Positions 40,535 through 50,227 of a stretch of DNA of 64,000 nucleotides are shown in pieces; position 1 is the stretch's first letter, and the number at the start of each line of letters is the position of its first letter. The stretch lies in NCBI RefSeq assembly GCF_000026945.1, contig NC_012863.1, forward strand, positions 587,501-651,500. Reading direction: 5' to 3'. A program made the translations under genes and the position numbers. The notes beneath the pieces are model-generated. The model was given only the letters and a program-made list of their open reading frames with translations, did not search any database and was not told where the DNA came from. The stretch is from Candida dubliniensis CD36. Its lineage: Eukaryota > Ascomycota > Pichiomycetes > Serinales > Debaryomycetaceae.

Positions 40535-43500
40535 TTACATAATTATTGGTTGGCCATCCCACTCAAAGAACGCTGCCTCATCGTCGTCCTCATCTGCTTC
40601 AGGCATATTTCTATCAAAATCAAAAGTGACATCATTCAATGCAATGCCTGACCCAAATAAATTACGTGTAACAAACCCATACAAACCTTGAGTAACCCAT
40701 AACTTATTGAAGTGAGCGAATCTATACCCACTCAATGTGGCTCCTCCTTTTTCACCGACTACCTTAACTTCTCCATGTTTCGTCAAGTAAGGTGCAGATA
40801 AATCGATAGTGATGGGACTGTTTCCAATGTAGATGCAAATTCTGAGCGTATTGGATTTTAGGTTGAATAAGATTCCTATTTGAGAAGCACAAGTCATCAT
40901 GTGGGCTACATTTCTAGCGGCACTGATCCATTGTCCACAAATTAAGCATTTACAATTATCACGCGTAGCAATTTGTGAAGTGCCCACAATGCAAGTATTA
41001 TAATCAACAGGTAAATTCACCAAATGAACCATTCCTGGGTACTGTAAGGTTAAAATTCCTTTGTCAAAATGTTTAGGCATTTTTGCATACGATATAATAT
41101 TGAAAACATTGCCCTCTAATGTGTCACTTGATCCAAGCAACATTTCAATGAGCTCATCATATGAAGGTACATCAAGAGCATCGGTGAGCGCTTTTGTGTC
41201 AGTCAATCTATCCTGTAATTTGATCTTTTCCTCTAATCTTGAAAGCTCTGGTATACTTTCATAATCATTCTCTCCCTTTTGTTTACATGTCAATAAGTCC
41301 TTAAAAATGACAACCTGTCTCAAAAAAATACCTAAGATTTTTTCAATGGCAAAATACACCAGTAATGATATGGATTGGTCAACCACCAGAACATCACATT
41401 TATTTACAAGCATAACTGTAATGAAAAAATCATGAAACTTCTCAAGCGAGACGTCACTTATTTGATTGATGCTGTCAGTATCAATACATTCAAAATAAAT
41501 GGGATCTCTTTGGTCCCTTGCTATTAATGAATTAACAGCAATTGTAAAGAGTTTTGACATCCCCATTCTGGTCAACGTAGCTAAGGATTCACCGGTTTGA
41601 AAAAACAAAACAAGAACTTCATTAAATACCCCATCCAAAATTATATCAGAATCCCAGAACAGGTTTACTTCAATTTCGAAATTGTAACTTTCAGCGGTCA
41701 GTAATGGTGACAATGAGGATGCTATGTTGAGTAATCGAAGTTGAATCATACAAATTAAAAGTGTTTTTGCTGATCCTGGAATCTGTGACAAGAAGCCACT
41801 ATAACCGTCAACACCATTTAACCTAGTGGAGATCTCGTTCATTCTGATTGTATCCGCTAGGGCAATTGTCCAGTTCATAAGTTGGTCGAATATTCTAGCA
41901 TACGACGTATTATTTCCCGGATGCAAATATTTCATTTTCAGTGAAGCAATTAATGGAGCTTCACTGAGAGTTGCTAATTCCACGGTGTTTGCACGATTAG
42001 TAAAATACTCAGGTCTTAAAAATACCCTTAATAAGTGACCAAGTTTTATGTTAGAATCAGCAGATTGTACAATTTGGTTGTATTTCAAGCTTATTGGAGG
42101 ACCATTAAGAACTTCCATAGGAATGTCAACGTCCTTGTTTACTAAAATGGTAGGAATAATCAAGTCATGTAAATTATGACATAAGGGGCACGAATATTGC
42201 GAAGATCCTATAATTCTTCTGCCCAAGCAGCTATGATGGATGCTATGGGCACATGAAGACAACACCCAAGATTCAAATTGATTAGTATCTAGTGCCAGTT
42301 TAGTAACTGTATCATAACCAACACCATATTCAGTAGCCTTGGAATCAAGTAACAAATTCTTGTCCCAGGTTCTAAAGGCATTAGAAACAACCTCTCCGGA
42401 TTCTGGTGGCAACTTCCAAAACACAGGTGCCTTAATAGAAGCAGCCATAATTGCTAATGGTTTTTCAAAAGACTCAAGTTCTCCGCAAGCAACACAAGTA
42501 CGCAATCTTTGGGAATCCTCCCCTTCCATTGGTACAGCACTTGTTTGGGGCATATTCTTTTGTAAATCCTCATTCTGGGTTAAGAACTTCTCTTGTTGTT
42601 GAGAAAACTTCTTTAAAATACTGGTTTTTCTCTTTTCGGCTTTTCTTTTCTTTCTTTCTGCATCTGATTCAAATAAGCTGTTTTTTCTCTTCTTGAATCT
42701 TTGAATATACTCCTCACCAAAACAATCAACCAAACTCTCAATAATACGCTTGTCCTTGCTGATCATTTGTTCTACTAAAAAGTCAGCCTTTTGGCGTACA
42801 TGTTTGGACATTGTAGAGTCCACAATGGTAACCAATAAATCAGTAATCGGAATATCAAAGAAAAGCTCATTTAAATACTCCTTTCCATGGATCATTTCAT
42901 CGTCCAACATAATTGCGTGTACCAAGTGGAGCAAGTGCGGCAAATATGTTTCATCCGACGTATCTATTGCCACCTGAGTAAGTTTATAATTCAACTTCAT
43001 AAATGTTAATGATTTGACAAAATTCCCCATATTTTCATCGATAAAATCGTTCCCGGCTTTTTCTATGAATGGAGTTACAATGCATTTCTCTGATTTCCTC
43101 TTCTTCAGCTTCGAAATCTTCTTGATGAGCACTTCCAAAACGACTTGAAATCTCCCAGGATCAAGCAGCATATTCAACGGATCCAATTTTTCATACATTG
43201 GTTCCCTTAACCGATATAAGCCTGTGTCGACCAATGCAGATGGTGGCTGATAATCAGCTACTTCATATAAAACATCTTCAAATTCATTCAAATTTGCAAG
43301 CCGAATGTCTATTTGCCTTTTTAGTTTAGAAAAGGACATTGCACCTTCACATAACGTATACCTTATTTCACGATTAAGTTTTCTTAACGCTGCATCCTTT
43401 GGAGCCTCATTTATCAACATGCTTCTGTCAACAAACAAATTGTAAACAAATGCAATAAATCTTTCCACGATAGAAAAAATCCTTTCCTCATAAGCTGTTT

Positions 43501-45910
43501 CGTTAAAACGCTCTTCATTCTTAAGCCACAGATACAACCCCCAACGCTCCAAAAAGTTCATCAATACTTTTTCTGGGTCCTCAAATAAAACAGCAATTTG
43601 ATTCAAGTGGAAATCACTCATAAAGGCGTATTCTGACATTAGTGTACCAAAATACAAGGAAGCTTGGCGCGAAGTTGAAACTCCGTTTCTTATCCAAAAT
43701 CCCGTCTCAATTTGAGATCCCAAAACAATACTTCTGAGAGAAATATCGGTAATATTGACTAATTCTGACAGATACAGCTGCAATAAATGTTTGAAATTAT
43801 CAATATTTCCCAACTGCAAAAAATATGACAACAATGAGTTCAACGGATTAATCATTGCGACCGGATCTTTACTAACTTGAAACTTGATTACTCCGGGTTC
43901 GATGTACTCATTTTTCCTCTTTGACAATAATTCGATTAACTGTGCAACTATAGAAGGGGTTTCTCTGTATTTGCGCAGGTGAACAGCCAAATTATAGAGA
44001 GACTTTAAAATAGGCATTGAAATTTCAAAATGTACGGTGATGTCGAAATCATCTCTTTCAACATGCTCACCATACTTTCTAGTAAGAGGCCAATAACCTT
44101 GGAAATACCTCAACAACAAGACTAGTAATTTAAAAAGGTCAGGTTGCAAAAATTTTGCTATATTCTCTCCTGAAACAGCTGGGTTGAAAAAATGGTAAAA
44201 GTTGTTGATGCCGTACAGAACTGCCTTTCTTATTGCTCTTTTCTGTTGTAAATTGCTGCCAATGTCACAGTACACTCTGTACCCACTATTGATGTCTCGA
44301 ACTGAGCTGTGTTCTTCAATTAGCTTTGCCAAAGGACCTACCAAGTTCGTGATTTTTCCATTGTCTATAATAAAACGAACTGTTTGAGGGCAGGTAAATA
44401 ATTGAGATGTAATGTCAGCCATTAAATTTAAATCTTCCTCCCTATCTGTTAAAGCCATCATGGTTAATAGGGACGGGTATAGTTCAACAAATTGATCCGC
44501 AAATTCTCGTTTTAAAGCTGGTGTTTTTACCAAAGGAGGCACTAATAACAACCCCAATTTTTTACGAGTCTCCTTGGGAAATCTGATTTGGAATGTTAGC
44601 AAATATTGTAGTCTGGAACCTTTGAGTTTTTCAACTGACCTTTTCTGATCTAATAAAGAAGACAAGGGTTCATGTAAGGTAATTGGGTTAGCAGCGGTTC
44701 TCAATTGATTATAATTAAAACTGACTAATTCACCATCGTATGGAAGTCCATTAACATAATATGCAAAAAGCTGATCTTGGACGGATTCTGATTCCAAGGT
44801 TTCTTTTAAAAAAGATGATGAGATAACTTTTGAAAATCTATAATCTGGCTGTAACAACAATTCAGCAAAATAAGACAGGGCTGCCTTTCTTATTTGAGCG
44901 CTTGGAGAATTTAGCACAGCAGTTAACCAATCTAGAATACAACTGGCAATTTTTTGTCTCAACAAATCACGAGCTGACACGATTGTTGCTACCAATCCAT
45001 TGAATTCAACTAGCCGTTTGGCTTGGATTAAATTCTGCGGGCTATCTTCTTCCTTTATAACACAAAATCCCCTACTATCTATCTTCTCTGCTATCTTATA
45101 AGAATTCCTATCACTAAAACCAGTACCAGCTTTTATAGCTGTTACTGCCTCTGTCAAATTGTGGAATTCATCATTCCATAAAATTAAAACCCATCTGTTT
45201 GTAGAGTTTATATCCGATGCTCCGCTATAAGACTCTGCAGGTAAGGATAAATAGTCAGATAATGCTTGCACATCCAATTTAGGATGTCTTTCATTAAGCT
45301 CGGTGTGAATAAGAGGTAATGTCAGAATAGCAAAATTGGAAACATCTAAAACATAATCGACAGCAATTTGAATTGTCATACGCAATGCATCCATCATATT
45401 ACTCAAGTCAATTTCCAGTTCATCTCTGTTTGTTTGGCATTTACAATTCAAAGGTCGAAGGAAAGCTTCTGGGTCGCCACAATCGCAAATACCTCCTGAC
45501 GTCCCACGCGATATGTAAACACTGACATTATGATTCAAATGGTCTTGCTCGTTGAAACAAAAGGCACATAAAACACAAGTATCATCAAAACCACACTCTT
45601 CACATCTGTATACGGGTTCACCTGCTTTGAATGGTTTTGCACATGCCTTATCTGGTGGATGAGTATATGCCACACTACTAGTTTCATAAAATGGATTCAA
45701 AATTTCAGTTGATCCCGGAATACTATAAACCGTTTTTGGATCTAGGTCTCTTTCTGATACCTTGGGGAAAAGGTCTCTCAAGTATTTTCCTTCATCAGTT
45801 GCTGAATAATATAAAACTTTAGTTATGTAATGGGGGAGACCTTTGAAATCACGAAATCCCAAATTTCTGGGAACTTTAATCAAAAACTCTTTGAGCAAAT
45901 CTGAATTCAT
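40535..45910 (-). CDS. UBR1: N-recognin E3 ubiquitin ligase, UBR1-like
   Basis: This 1791-residue protein is the second UBR-box ligase, tail to tail with the first across 130 bases. The UBR box (about 88-155) reads CAKPFKAGEPVYRCEECGF and SGGICDCGDPEAF, retaining Asp109/110, Asp143 and Asp146 for binding basic N-termini. Mid-protein segments (LRSIVLGSQIETGFWIRNGVS, then HLNQIAVLFEDP) strongly recall yeast Ubr1. A basic helix near 1065-1100 precedes the RING: CVACG near 1140, then SCAHSIHHSC and CPLCHN near 1240. The C-terminus has the APYLTKHGEV element of the family and an acidic end. It is divergent from TYS1 over about 880 bases. Confidence 0.85.
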   Translation of the reverse strand: MNSDLLKEFLIKVPRNLGFRDFKGLPHYITKVLYYSATDEGKYLRDLFPKVSERDLDPKTVYSIPGSTEILNPFYETSSVAYTHPPDKACAKPFKAGEPVYRCEECGFDDTCVLCAFCFNEQDHLNHNVSVYISRGTSGGICDCGDPEAFLRPLNCKCQTNRDELEIDLSNMMDALRMTIQIAVDYVLDVSNFAILTLPLIHTELNERHPKLDVQALSDYLSLPAESYSGASDINSTNRWVLILWNDEFHNLTEAVTAIKAGTGFSDRNSYKIAEKIDSRGFCVIKEEDSPQNLIQAKRLVEFNGLVATIVSARDLLRQKIASCILDWLTAVLNSPSAQIRKAALSYFAELLLQPDYRFSKVISSSFLKETLESESVQDQLFAYYVNGLPYDGELVSFNYNQLRTAANPITLHEPLSSLLDQKRSVEKLKGSRLQYLLTFQIRFPKETRKKLGLLLVPPLVKTPALKREFADQFVELYPSLLTMMALTDREEDLNLMADITSQLFTCPQTVRFIIDNGKITNLVGPLAKLIEEHSSVRDINSGYRVYCDIGSNLQQKRAIRKAVLYGINNFYHFFNPAVSGENIAKFLQPDLFKLLVLLLRYFQGYWPLTRKYGEHVERDDFDITVHFEISMPILKSLYNLAVHLRKYRETPSIVAQLIELLSKRKNEYIEPGVIKFQVSKDPVAMINPLNSLLSYFLQLGNIDNFKHLLQLYLSELVNITDISLRSIVLGSQIETGFWIRNGVSTSRQASLYFGTLMSEYAFMSDFHLNQIAVLFEDPEKVLMNFLERWGLYLWLKNEERFNETAYEERIFSIVERFIAFVYNLFVDRSMLINEAPKDAALRKLNREIRYTLCEGAMSFSKLKRQIDIRLANLNEFEDVLYEVADYQPPSALVDTGLYRLREPMYEKLDPLNMLLDPGRFQVVLEVLIKKISKLKKRKSEKCIVTPFIEKAGNDFIDENMGNFVKSLTFMKLNYKLTQVAIDTSDETYLPHLLHLVHAIMLDDEMIHGKEYLNELFFDIPITDLLVTIVDSTMSKHVRQKADFLVEQMISKDKRIIESLVDCFGEEYIQRFKKRKNSLFESDAERKKRKAEKRKTSILKKFSQQQEKFLTQNEDLQKNMPQTSAVPMEGEDSQRLRTCVACGELESFEKPLAIMAASIKAPVFWKLPPESGEVVSNAFRTWDKNLLLDSKATEYGVGYDTVTKLALDTNQFESWVLSSCAHSIHHSCLGRRIIGSSQYSCPLCHNLHDLIIPTILVNKDVDIPMEVLNGPPISLKYNQIVQSADSNIKLGHLLRVFLRPEYFTNRANTVELATLSEAPLIASLKMKYLHPGNNTSYARIFDQLMNWTIALADTIRMNEISTRLNGVDGYSGFLSQIPGSAKTLLICMIQLRLLNIASSLSPLLTAESYNFEIEVNLFWDSDIILDGVFNEVLVLFFQTGESLATLTRMGMSKLFTIAVNSLIARDQRDPIYFECIDTDSINQISDVSLEKFHDFFITVMLVNKCDVLVVDQSISLLVYFAIEKILGIFLRQVVIFKDLLTCKQKGENDYESIPELSRLEEKIKLQDRLTDTKALTDALDVPSYDELIEMLLGSSDTLEGNVFNIISYAKMPKHFDKGILTLQYPGMVHLVNLPVDYNTCIVGTSQIATRDNCKCLICGQWISAARNVAHMMTCASQIGILFNLKSNTLRICIYIGNSPITIDLSAPYLTKHGEVKVVGEKGGATLSGYRFAHFNKLWVTQGLYGFVTRNLFGSGIALNDVTFDFDRNMPEADEDDDEAAFFEWDGQPIIM

Positions 45911-46791
45911 AGATCAAATCAAAATTGGAAACTGAGTTCAGATATTTTGCGTGAATAATCGTGTTTATATGATTGTTATTCTCTGTTTCTTTTAAATCAA
46001 TGAATTGGTGAAAAAAAAAAAAAAAAAACAGGAGAGAGAAGAAAAAGGGGGACAAAAGGTAAAAGAGAATTGAATTAGTTGGTGTTAGTTTTATCCCCCG
46101 TATTCATTTTTTAACTCGGCGTACTAAGTTTTTCTTTCTTCTCTCTCTCTTAAAGGCTGGATGGGAAGGGAAGAACGCCTTATTTTATATGCAGTCGGAT
46201 CAATTTAAGAATCGGATACCTGTCTCGTAAGAAAACAAGTTTTGCCGAAACAAATAAACGTTGAATCTTGTTTCTTGGAGACGAGTAAAACTTCTGGTGT
46301 CAATAAGTAGCTACCTTTAAAGTTGTCAATGTGAACATATTTGGTGTTAATATGACAAGGGTTTGAGAGTTCAAAAAGAAATTAAATCGTGTGTACACCA
46401 AACAAACGAATGAGTTGGCAATTGCCTCTAAACGTTAGGTGTTATACTGCCAGACTTCTGGTGAAGTAATTCTTCAGTTCATTTTACTTTAGAAGACCCG
46501 TTGGGATTATCCACTGAACTTCTGATAAACCAAAACACCTCATGCTCTTTTTCTAACGTATTTTATTAACAATTGAAGTATACACTGACTAAATAGTGTT
46601 AATATGCAGTCAATAATAGTGTTTTGTCTATCACTAAAAACAAACATTTATTTTTCTTCTTTTTTCCAAGTGAAATTTTTTTTTTTATTTATTCCGACTG
46701 TGAATCATCACAAACTATTTTAACACCACCATCAAAGAACAAAGTCCTTTTTTTAAAAAAAGAATTCTTTACTTGAATACATCTTAGTACC
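45911..46791. promoter_or_regulatory. UBR1/TYS1 divergent intergenic region
   Basis: About 880 bases with an A run (46010-46028), a CTCTCT patch (46141-46151), and a TGAAATTTTTT RRPE-like word upstream of TYS1 near 46671. I see no further gene. Confidence 0.5.
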
Positions 46792-48015
46792 ATGACTGTT
46801 TTAACGGATTCAGCTGAGCAATATAAACTAATCACTAAGGGCTTGCAAGAAACTCTTAATGGGCAAATTATTAAAGATGTTCTAGAAAAGGAAAACCGAC
46901 CAGTTAAAATCTACTGGGGGACAGCTCCAACCGGTAAACCACACTGTGGTTATTTTGTGCCAATGATTAAGTTGGCCCATTTTTTAAAAGCCGGTTGTGA
47001 AGTCACAGTGTTGTTGGCTGATTTGCATGCCTTTTTAGATAATATGAAGGCTCCATTGGAAGTTGTAAATTATCGTGCCAAATATTATGAATTTGTTGTT
47101 AAAGCCATTTTGAAATCGATCAATGTCCCAATTGAAAGATTAAAGTTTGTTGTTGGTTCGTCTTACCAAAAAGGTGGGGATTATGTGATGGATTTATTTA
47201 AATTGTCCAACATTGTTTCACAAAATGACGCCAAAAGAGCTGGTGCTGATGTTGTTAAACAAGTTGCCAATCCATTATTGTCAGGGTTGATCTATCCATT
47301 GATGCAAGCCATAGATGAAGAGCACTTGGGTGTTGATGCTCAGTTTGGTGGTGTGGATCAAAGAAAGATTTTTGTTTTGGCCGAAGAGAATTTACCAAGT
47401 ATTGGCTATAAAAAGAGAGCTCACTTGATGAATCCTATGGTTCCTGGTTTGGGCCAAGGTGGTAAAATGAGTGCATCTGATCCAAACTCTAAAATTGATA
47501 TTATTGAGGATCCTAAAGTTGTTAAAAAGAAAGTTAATAGTGCTTACTGTGCCCCTGGTGAGTTGAAGGATAATGGTTTGATCGCATTTATTGAATATGT
47601 TATACAACCTATTGCTGAATTGAAGACTGGTGTTGAAGGGGCATTCAAGTTGGATATAGACAGACCAGAAAAGTACGGTGGTCCTTTGTCCTATGACTCG
47701 ATTGAACAATTAAAAGCTGACTTTGTAGATGGAAAATTGGCTCCTCCAGATTTGAAACTGGGGGTTGCTGATAAGATTAATGAATTGTTGGCACCAATTA
47801 GAGCTGAATTCGAATCGAGTGAAGAGTTCCAAGTGGCACAGAAGAATGGTTATCCAGTAGAAAAACCAAAACAAGAAAAGAAAAAGAAAGTAAAGAAGAT
47901 AGGTACTAGATATCCAGGCGCTGCTGCTGGTGTTGACTCTGCTGATGCTCCAGCAGCTTCGAATGCTGATGGAAAGGTCAACGAAAAGAAAGAAGAAAAG
48001 TCAACTAAAGAATAA
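46792..48015 (+). CDS. TYS1: Cytoplasmic tyrosyl-tRNA synthetase
   Basis: This 407-residue class I synthetase charges tRNA-Tyr in the cytosol. The HIGH-equivalent is PHCG at about 50-53, within YWGTAPTGKPHCGY. The KMSKS loop appears as KMSAS at 225-229, as usual for eukaryotic and archaeal TyrRS. A GVDQRKIF segment near 187-194 lies in the tyrosine site. A Lys-rich tail (KPKQEKKKKVKK near 363-374) and an Ala-rich extension follow the catalytic core; yeast Tys1 has 394 residues. Codon 323 (47758-47760) is CTG in DLKxGV, where relatives have polar residues, supporting Ser. It converges with the GST gene. Confidence 0.95.
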   Translation: MTVLTDSAEQYKLITKGLQETLNGQIIKDVLEKENRPVKIYWGTAPTGKPHCGYFVPMIKLAHFLKAGCEVTVLLADLHAFLDNMKAPLEVVNYRAKYYEFVVKAILKSINVPIERLKFVVGSSYQKGGDYVMDLFKLSNIVSQNDAKRAGADVVKQVANPLLSGLIYPLMQAIDEEHLGVDAQFGGVDQRKIFVLAEENLPSIGYKKRAHLMNPMVPGLGQGGKMSASDPNSKIDIIEDPKVVKKKVNSAYCAPGELKDNGLIAFIEYVIQPIAELKTGVEGAFKLDIDRPEKYGGPLSYDSIEQLKADFVDGKLAPPDLKLGVADKINELLAPIRAEFESSEEFQVAQKNGYPVEKPKQEKKKKVKKIGTRYPGAAAGVDSADAPAASNADGKVNEKKEEKSTKE

Positions 48016-48040
48016 ATTGTATAATATTAGAGTTCATATA

Positions 48041-48055
48041 AATATATATATATAT
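48041..48055. terminator. TA tract after TYS1
   Basis: An alternating TA run lies 26 bases after the TYS1 stop, in the gap to the convergent GST gene. Likely polyadenylation efficiency element; inferred. Confidence 0.4.
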
Positions 48056-48155
48056 GCGTGTGTATATTTCAGAGAATATTCTTTTATTACCTTAAATATG
48101 GTTCTTAAACCACAGAAACTACTCGGTATTTATATCGCTACAAAAAAGTCATCTT

Positions 48156-48815
48156 TCATTTTTTCTCTGGTACATTGACACCTTTGATAACAGCTGGGTT
48201 TGCATTAAGAGTATCGAACCATTTACCTAACAATGGCCAATCATGAATATCAATGCCAACTTTAGGCAAACAGTAAGCCCATCCAAACAAAGCAAAATCA
48301 GCAACAGTGTAACGATCGCCCACTAAATATTTGCTATCGTTTGCAGAGTTTCTCAGCAAAATATCTTCGTATACCCCGTAGATACGTTTAGTGTCGTTCT
48401 CATAACGGGTAATACCATATTCAATCTTTTCCTTTGCAAAAAGCTTGAAATGGTTCAATTGACCTTGAATTGGACCATTTTCGGAAACTTGGAAAATAAG
48501 ATACTCTAAAGTTTTATAATAATTTTCAGTTCCGAATGGGTAGGAATATTTGTGTTCTTTATCGTAATTATCAGCTAAATATTGTAAAATTGCACCTGTT
48601 TGACTAATTGTAATTTCACCGTCCTTAAAGTTTGGGTCAACAATAGTTGGAATACGTCCATTGGGGTTCAATTTCACAAACCAATCGGATTTCAGCTCGT
48701 TTTTAGTGATGTCAACAACAGTAGTTTCGTATGCCAATCCTAGAATCTCTAAGAAAATACTTGCTTTGAAACCATTTGGAGTCGCGAATGTGTATAACTG
48801 AATTGGTTTAACCAT
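48156..48815 (-). CDS. GST2: Glutathione S-transferase (Ure2-like)
   Basis: This 219-residue protein has the thioredoxin-fold GST N-domain and all-helical C-domain. LYTFATPNGFKASIFLEILG opens the N-domain, LNPNGRIPTIVDP is the cis-Pro region, and SQTGAILQYLADNYD is the glutathione gamma-Glu site. SKYLVGDRYTVADFALFGW forms the C-terminal N-cap motif. The YTFATPNG active-site segment is typical of Ure2/YfcG-type GSTs. I start at the ATG at 48815. The ten-codon extension begins with TTG. From memory a C. albicans GST2 sits next to TYS1, so the symbol is tentative. Likely role: detoxification and oxidative stress defence. Confidence 0.85.
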   Translation of the reverse strand: MVKPIQLYTFATPNGFKASIFLEILGLAYETTVVDITKNELKSDWFVKLNPNGRIPTIVDPNFKDGEITISQTGAILQYLADNYDKEHKYSYPFGTENYYKTLEYLIFQVSENGPIQGQLNHFKLFAKEKIEYGITRYENDTKRIYGVYEDILLRNSANDSKYLVGDRYTVADFALFGWAYCLPKVGIDIHDWPLLGKWFDTLNANPAVIKGVNVPEKK

Positions 48816-49522
48816 TGCTGTTGTTGGAAGTAAATAGATACGCAAAAGAAAAGTGGTGTTGTGAGATGAAATTCATGGTTGCTATTTCTTTTTGGCTGTA
48901 TTTATACATTTTTTCACAAAAGCTGGGATAATCGAGGGGTTAGAAGGAGACATCACAATTACTAAGCAGCAGCCACAGTAGTCTGAAATTTTCGGAGACT
49001 AGAAAAACTAACACATAAGATCAAGTGGAAATTGGTAGTTGTAAACACAAAAATAAAGGAAGGATAGCAGTGAAATTTGATGGCAGAAACTTCTTCTAGT
49101 TCTATATTTACAATATAGCCCCCATTGGGTTTCATTTAAGTGGGTTTTTACAACCCTCATCTATAGAATATTCCTGAGAAAACTATCTACTCGACTTCTG
49201 GGGTACTATTACTTGTAATTGTTTTGAGAAATGAAAAAGAAGCGATAGCAAGAGATGTTATCTTTCTATTCAACAAAACGATTACCATCCTTCTACTCCA
49301 ACTAGTGACGATGGCATGTCGCAGGAACTGGGAACTATTCTTATTATTTTTCTTTTGTTCGGGGAAACATTCGGAAAATCAAATCAATCCTAATTTTTTC
49401 CGTAAATCCGTAGGTCCTGCAAGTCGTTCAGACTGCATCAAGTAACAAAAATAAATCTACCTGGAAATCTAAAAAGTTATGAAGATTGGAAAGTAAGAAA
49501 CATTCAGTTATTTATTGATTCC
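48816..49522. other. GST upstream region
   Basis: About 700 bases without a supportable gene. A 73-codon frame at 49224-49445 lacks any family signal. The region is the promoter of the GST gene and the 3' flank of the next gene. Confidence 0.45.
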
Positions 49523-50227
49523 CTATATAGCTTGTGCTGTGACAACATAAATGTAAATCACAAAAATAGATATATATAATACAAAAAAACCATAAAAATA
49601 CCGATAATGGCACTTAAACATCCTGCTGCTGTCTTCGATTTCTGGCTCTAGCAGTTTATAATTGACACACTGATAAGATCCATTCTGAACAATCAAATAA
49701 TAATTTGCAAAACTATTATGTAGGTTCATGTAATACGACGATATGCTTGTATAAGGTTTAGGGTCGTTGGCTTTCTCTAGCAAGTATTGGTTTAGTTGCG
49801 ATTTGTACTTGATTGTTTGGGGGATTGATCGGGGCTGATATTTTGGAGGAGGATAAGATGGTAATTGTTGAGACTCGAGCTGGAACTGGGGCTGGGGCTG
49901 GGGCTGCCTCGGACTTGAAATTACCGAACACAGTAGCTCTACCGTTTGGTCTGGCTTTTCCTGCTTGTTTTCAATACGTTTTGCTGTTTCCAAGGTCATT
50001 TTCTCCTTAAAAGGTGGTGTTTGTTGATGGTGTATTTGAGTTGCTATATCTGTCAACTCGTCTAAGGGTAATTTCTCTCCAACACATCTCAGGTAACTAT
50101 CGTACGAGCTTCTGACAACAATGGTAACCTGGTCATCGACTTCATGATTCTTGTTTTTTCTAAACCTCAACTTTATCTTAGTCCATTTTTGTTTGAATCT
50201 ATTCTTGTTTGAAGCGGGAGGGATCAT
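49523..50227 (-). CDS. Unrecognised membrane protein with PPxY motif
   Basis: I do not recognise this 234-residue protein. It starts with a basic segment (about 8-28, many Lys/Arg). Then comes a small possibly folded part with VTIVVRSSYDSYLRCVGEKLPL. A Pro/Gln-rich region (about 108-132) includes PQPQPQ and LPSYPPPKY, and a Tyr-rich segment (155-190) follows. It ends in one hydrophobic helix (about 211-230) with four residues behind it, the layout of a tail-anchored protein. The PPKY at 127-130 is a PPxY motif, the ligand of Rsp5 WW domains. PPxY plus one transmembrane helix is typical of Rsp5 membrane adaptors. That role is inference. Codon use resembles its neighbours. Confidence 0.65.
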   Translation of the reverse strand: MIPPASNKNRFKQKWTKIKLRFRKNKNHEVDDQVTIVVRSSYDSYLRCVGEKLPLDELTDIATQIHHQQTPPFKEKMTLETAKRIENKQEKPDQTVELLCSVISSPRQPQPQPQFQLESQQLPSYPPPKYQPRSIPQTIKYKSQLNQYLLEKANDPKPYTSISSYYMNLHNSFANYYLIVQNGSYQCVNYKLLEPEIEDSSRMFKCHYRYFYGFFVLYISIFVIYIYVVTAQAI

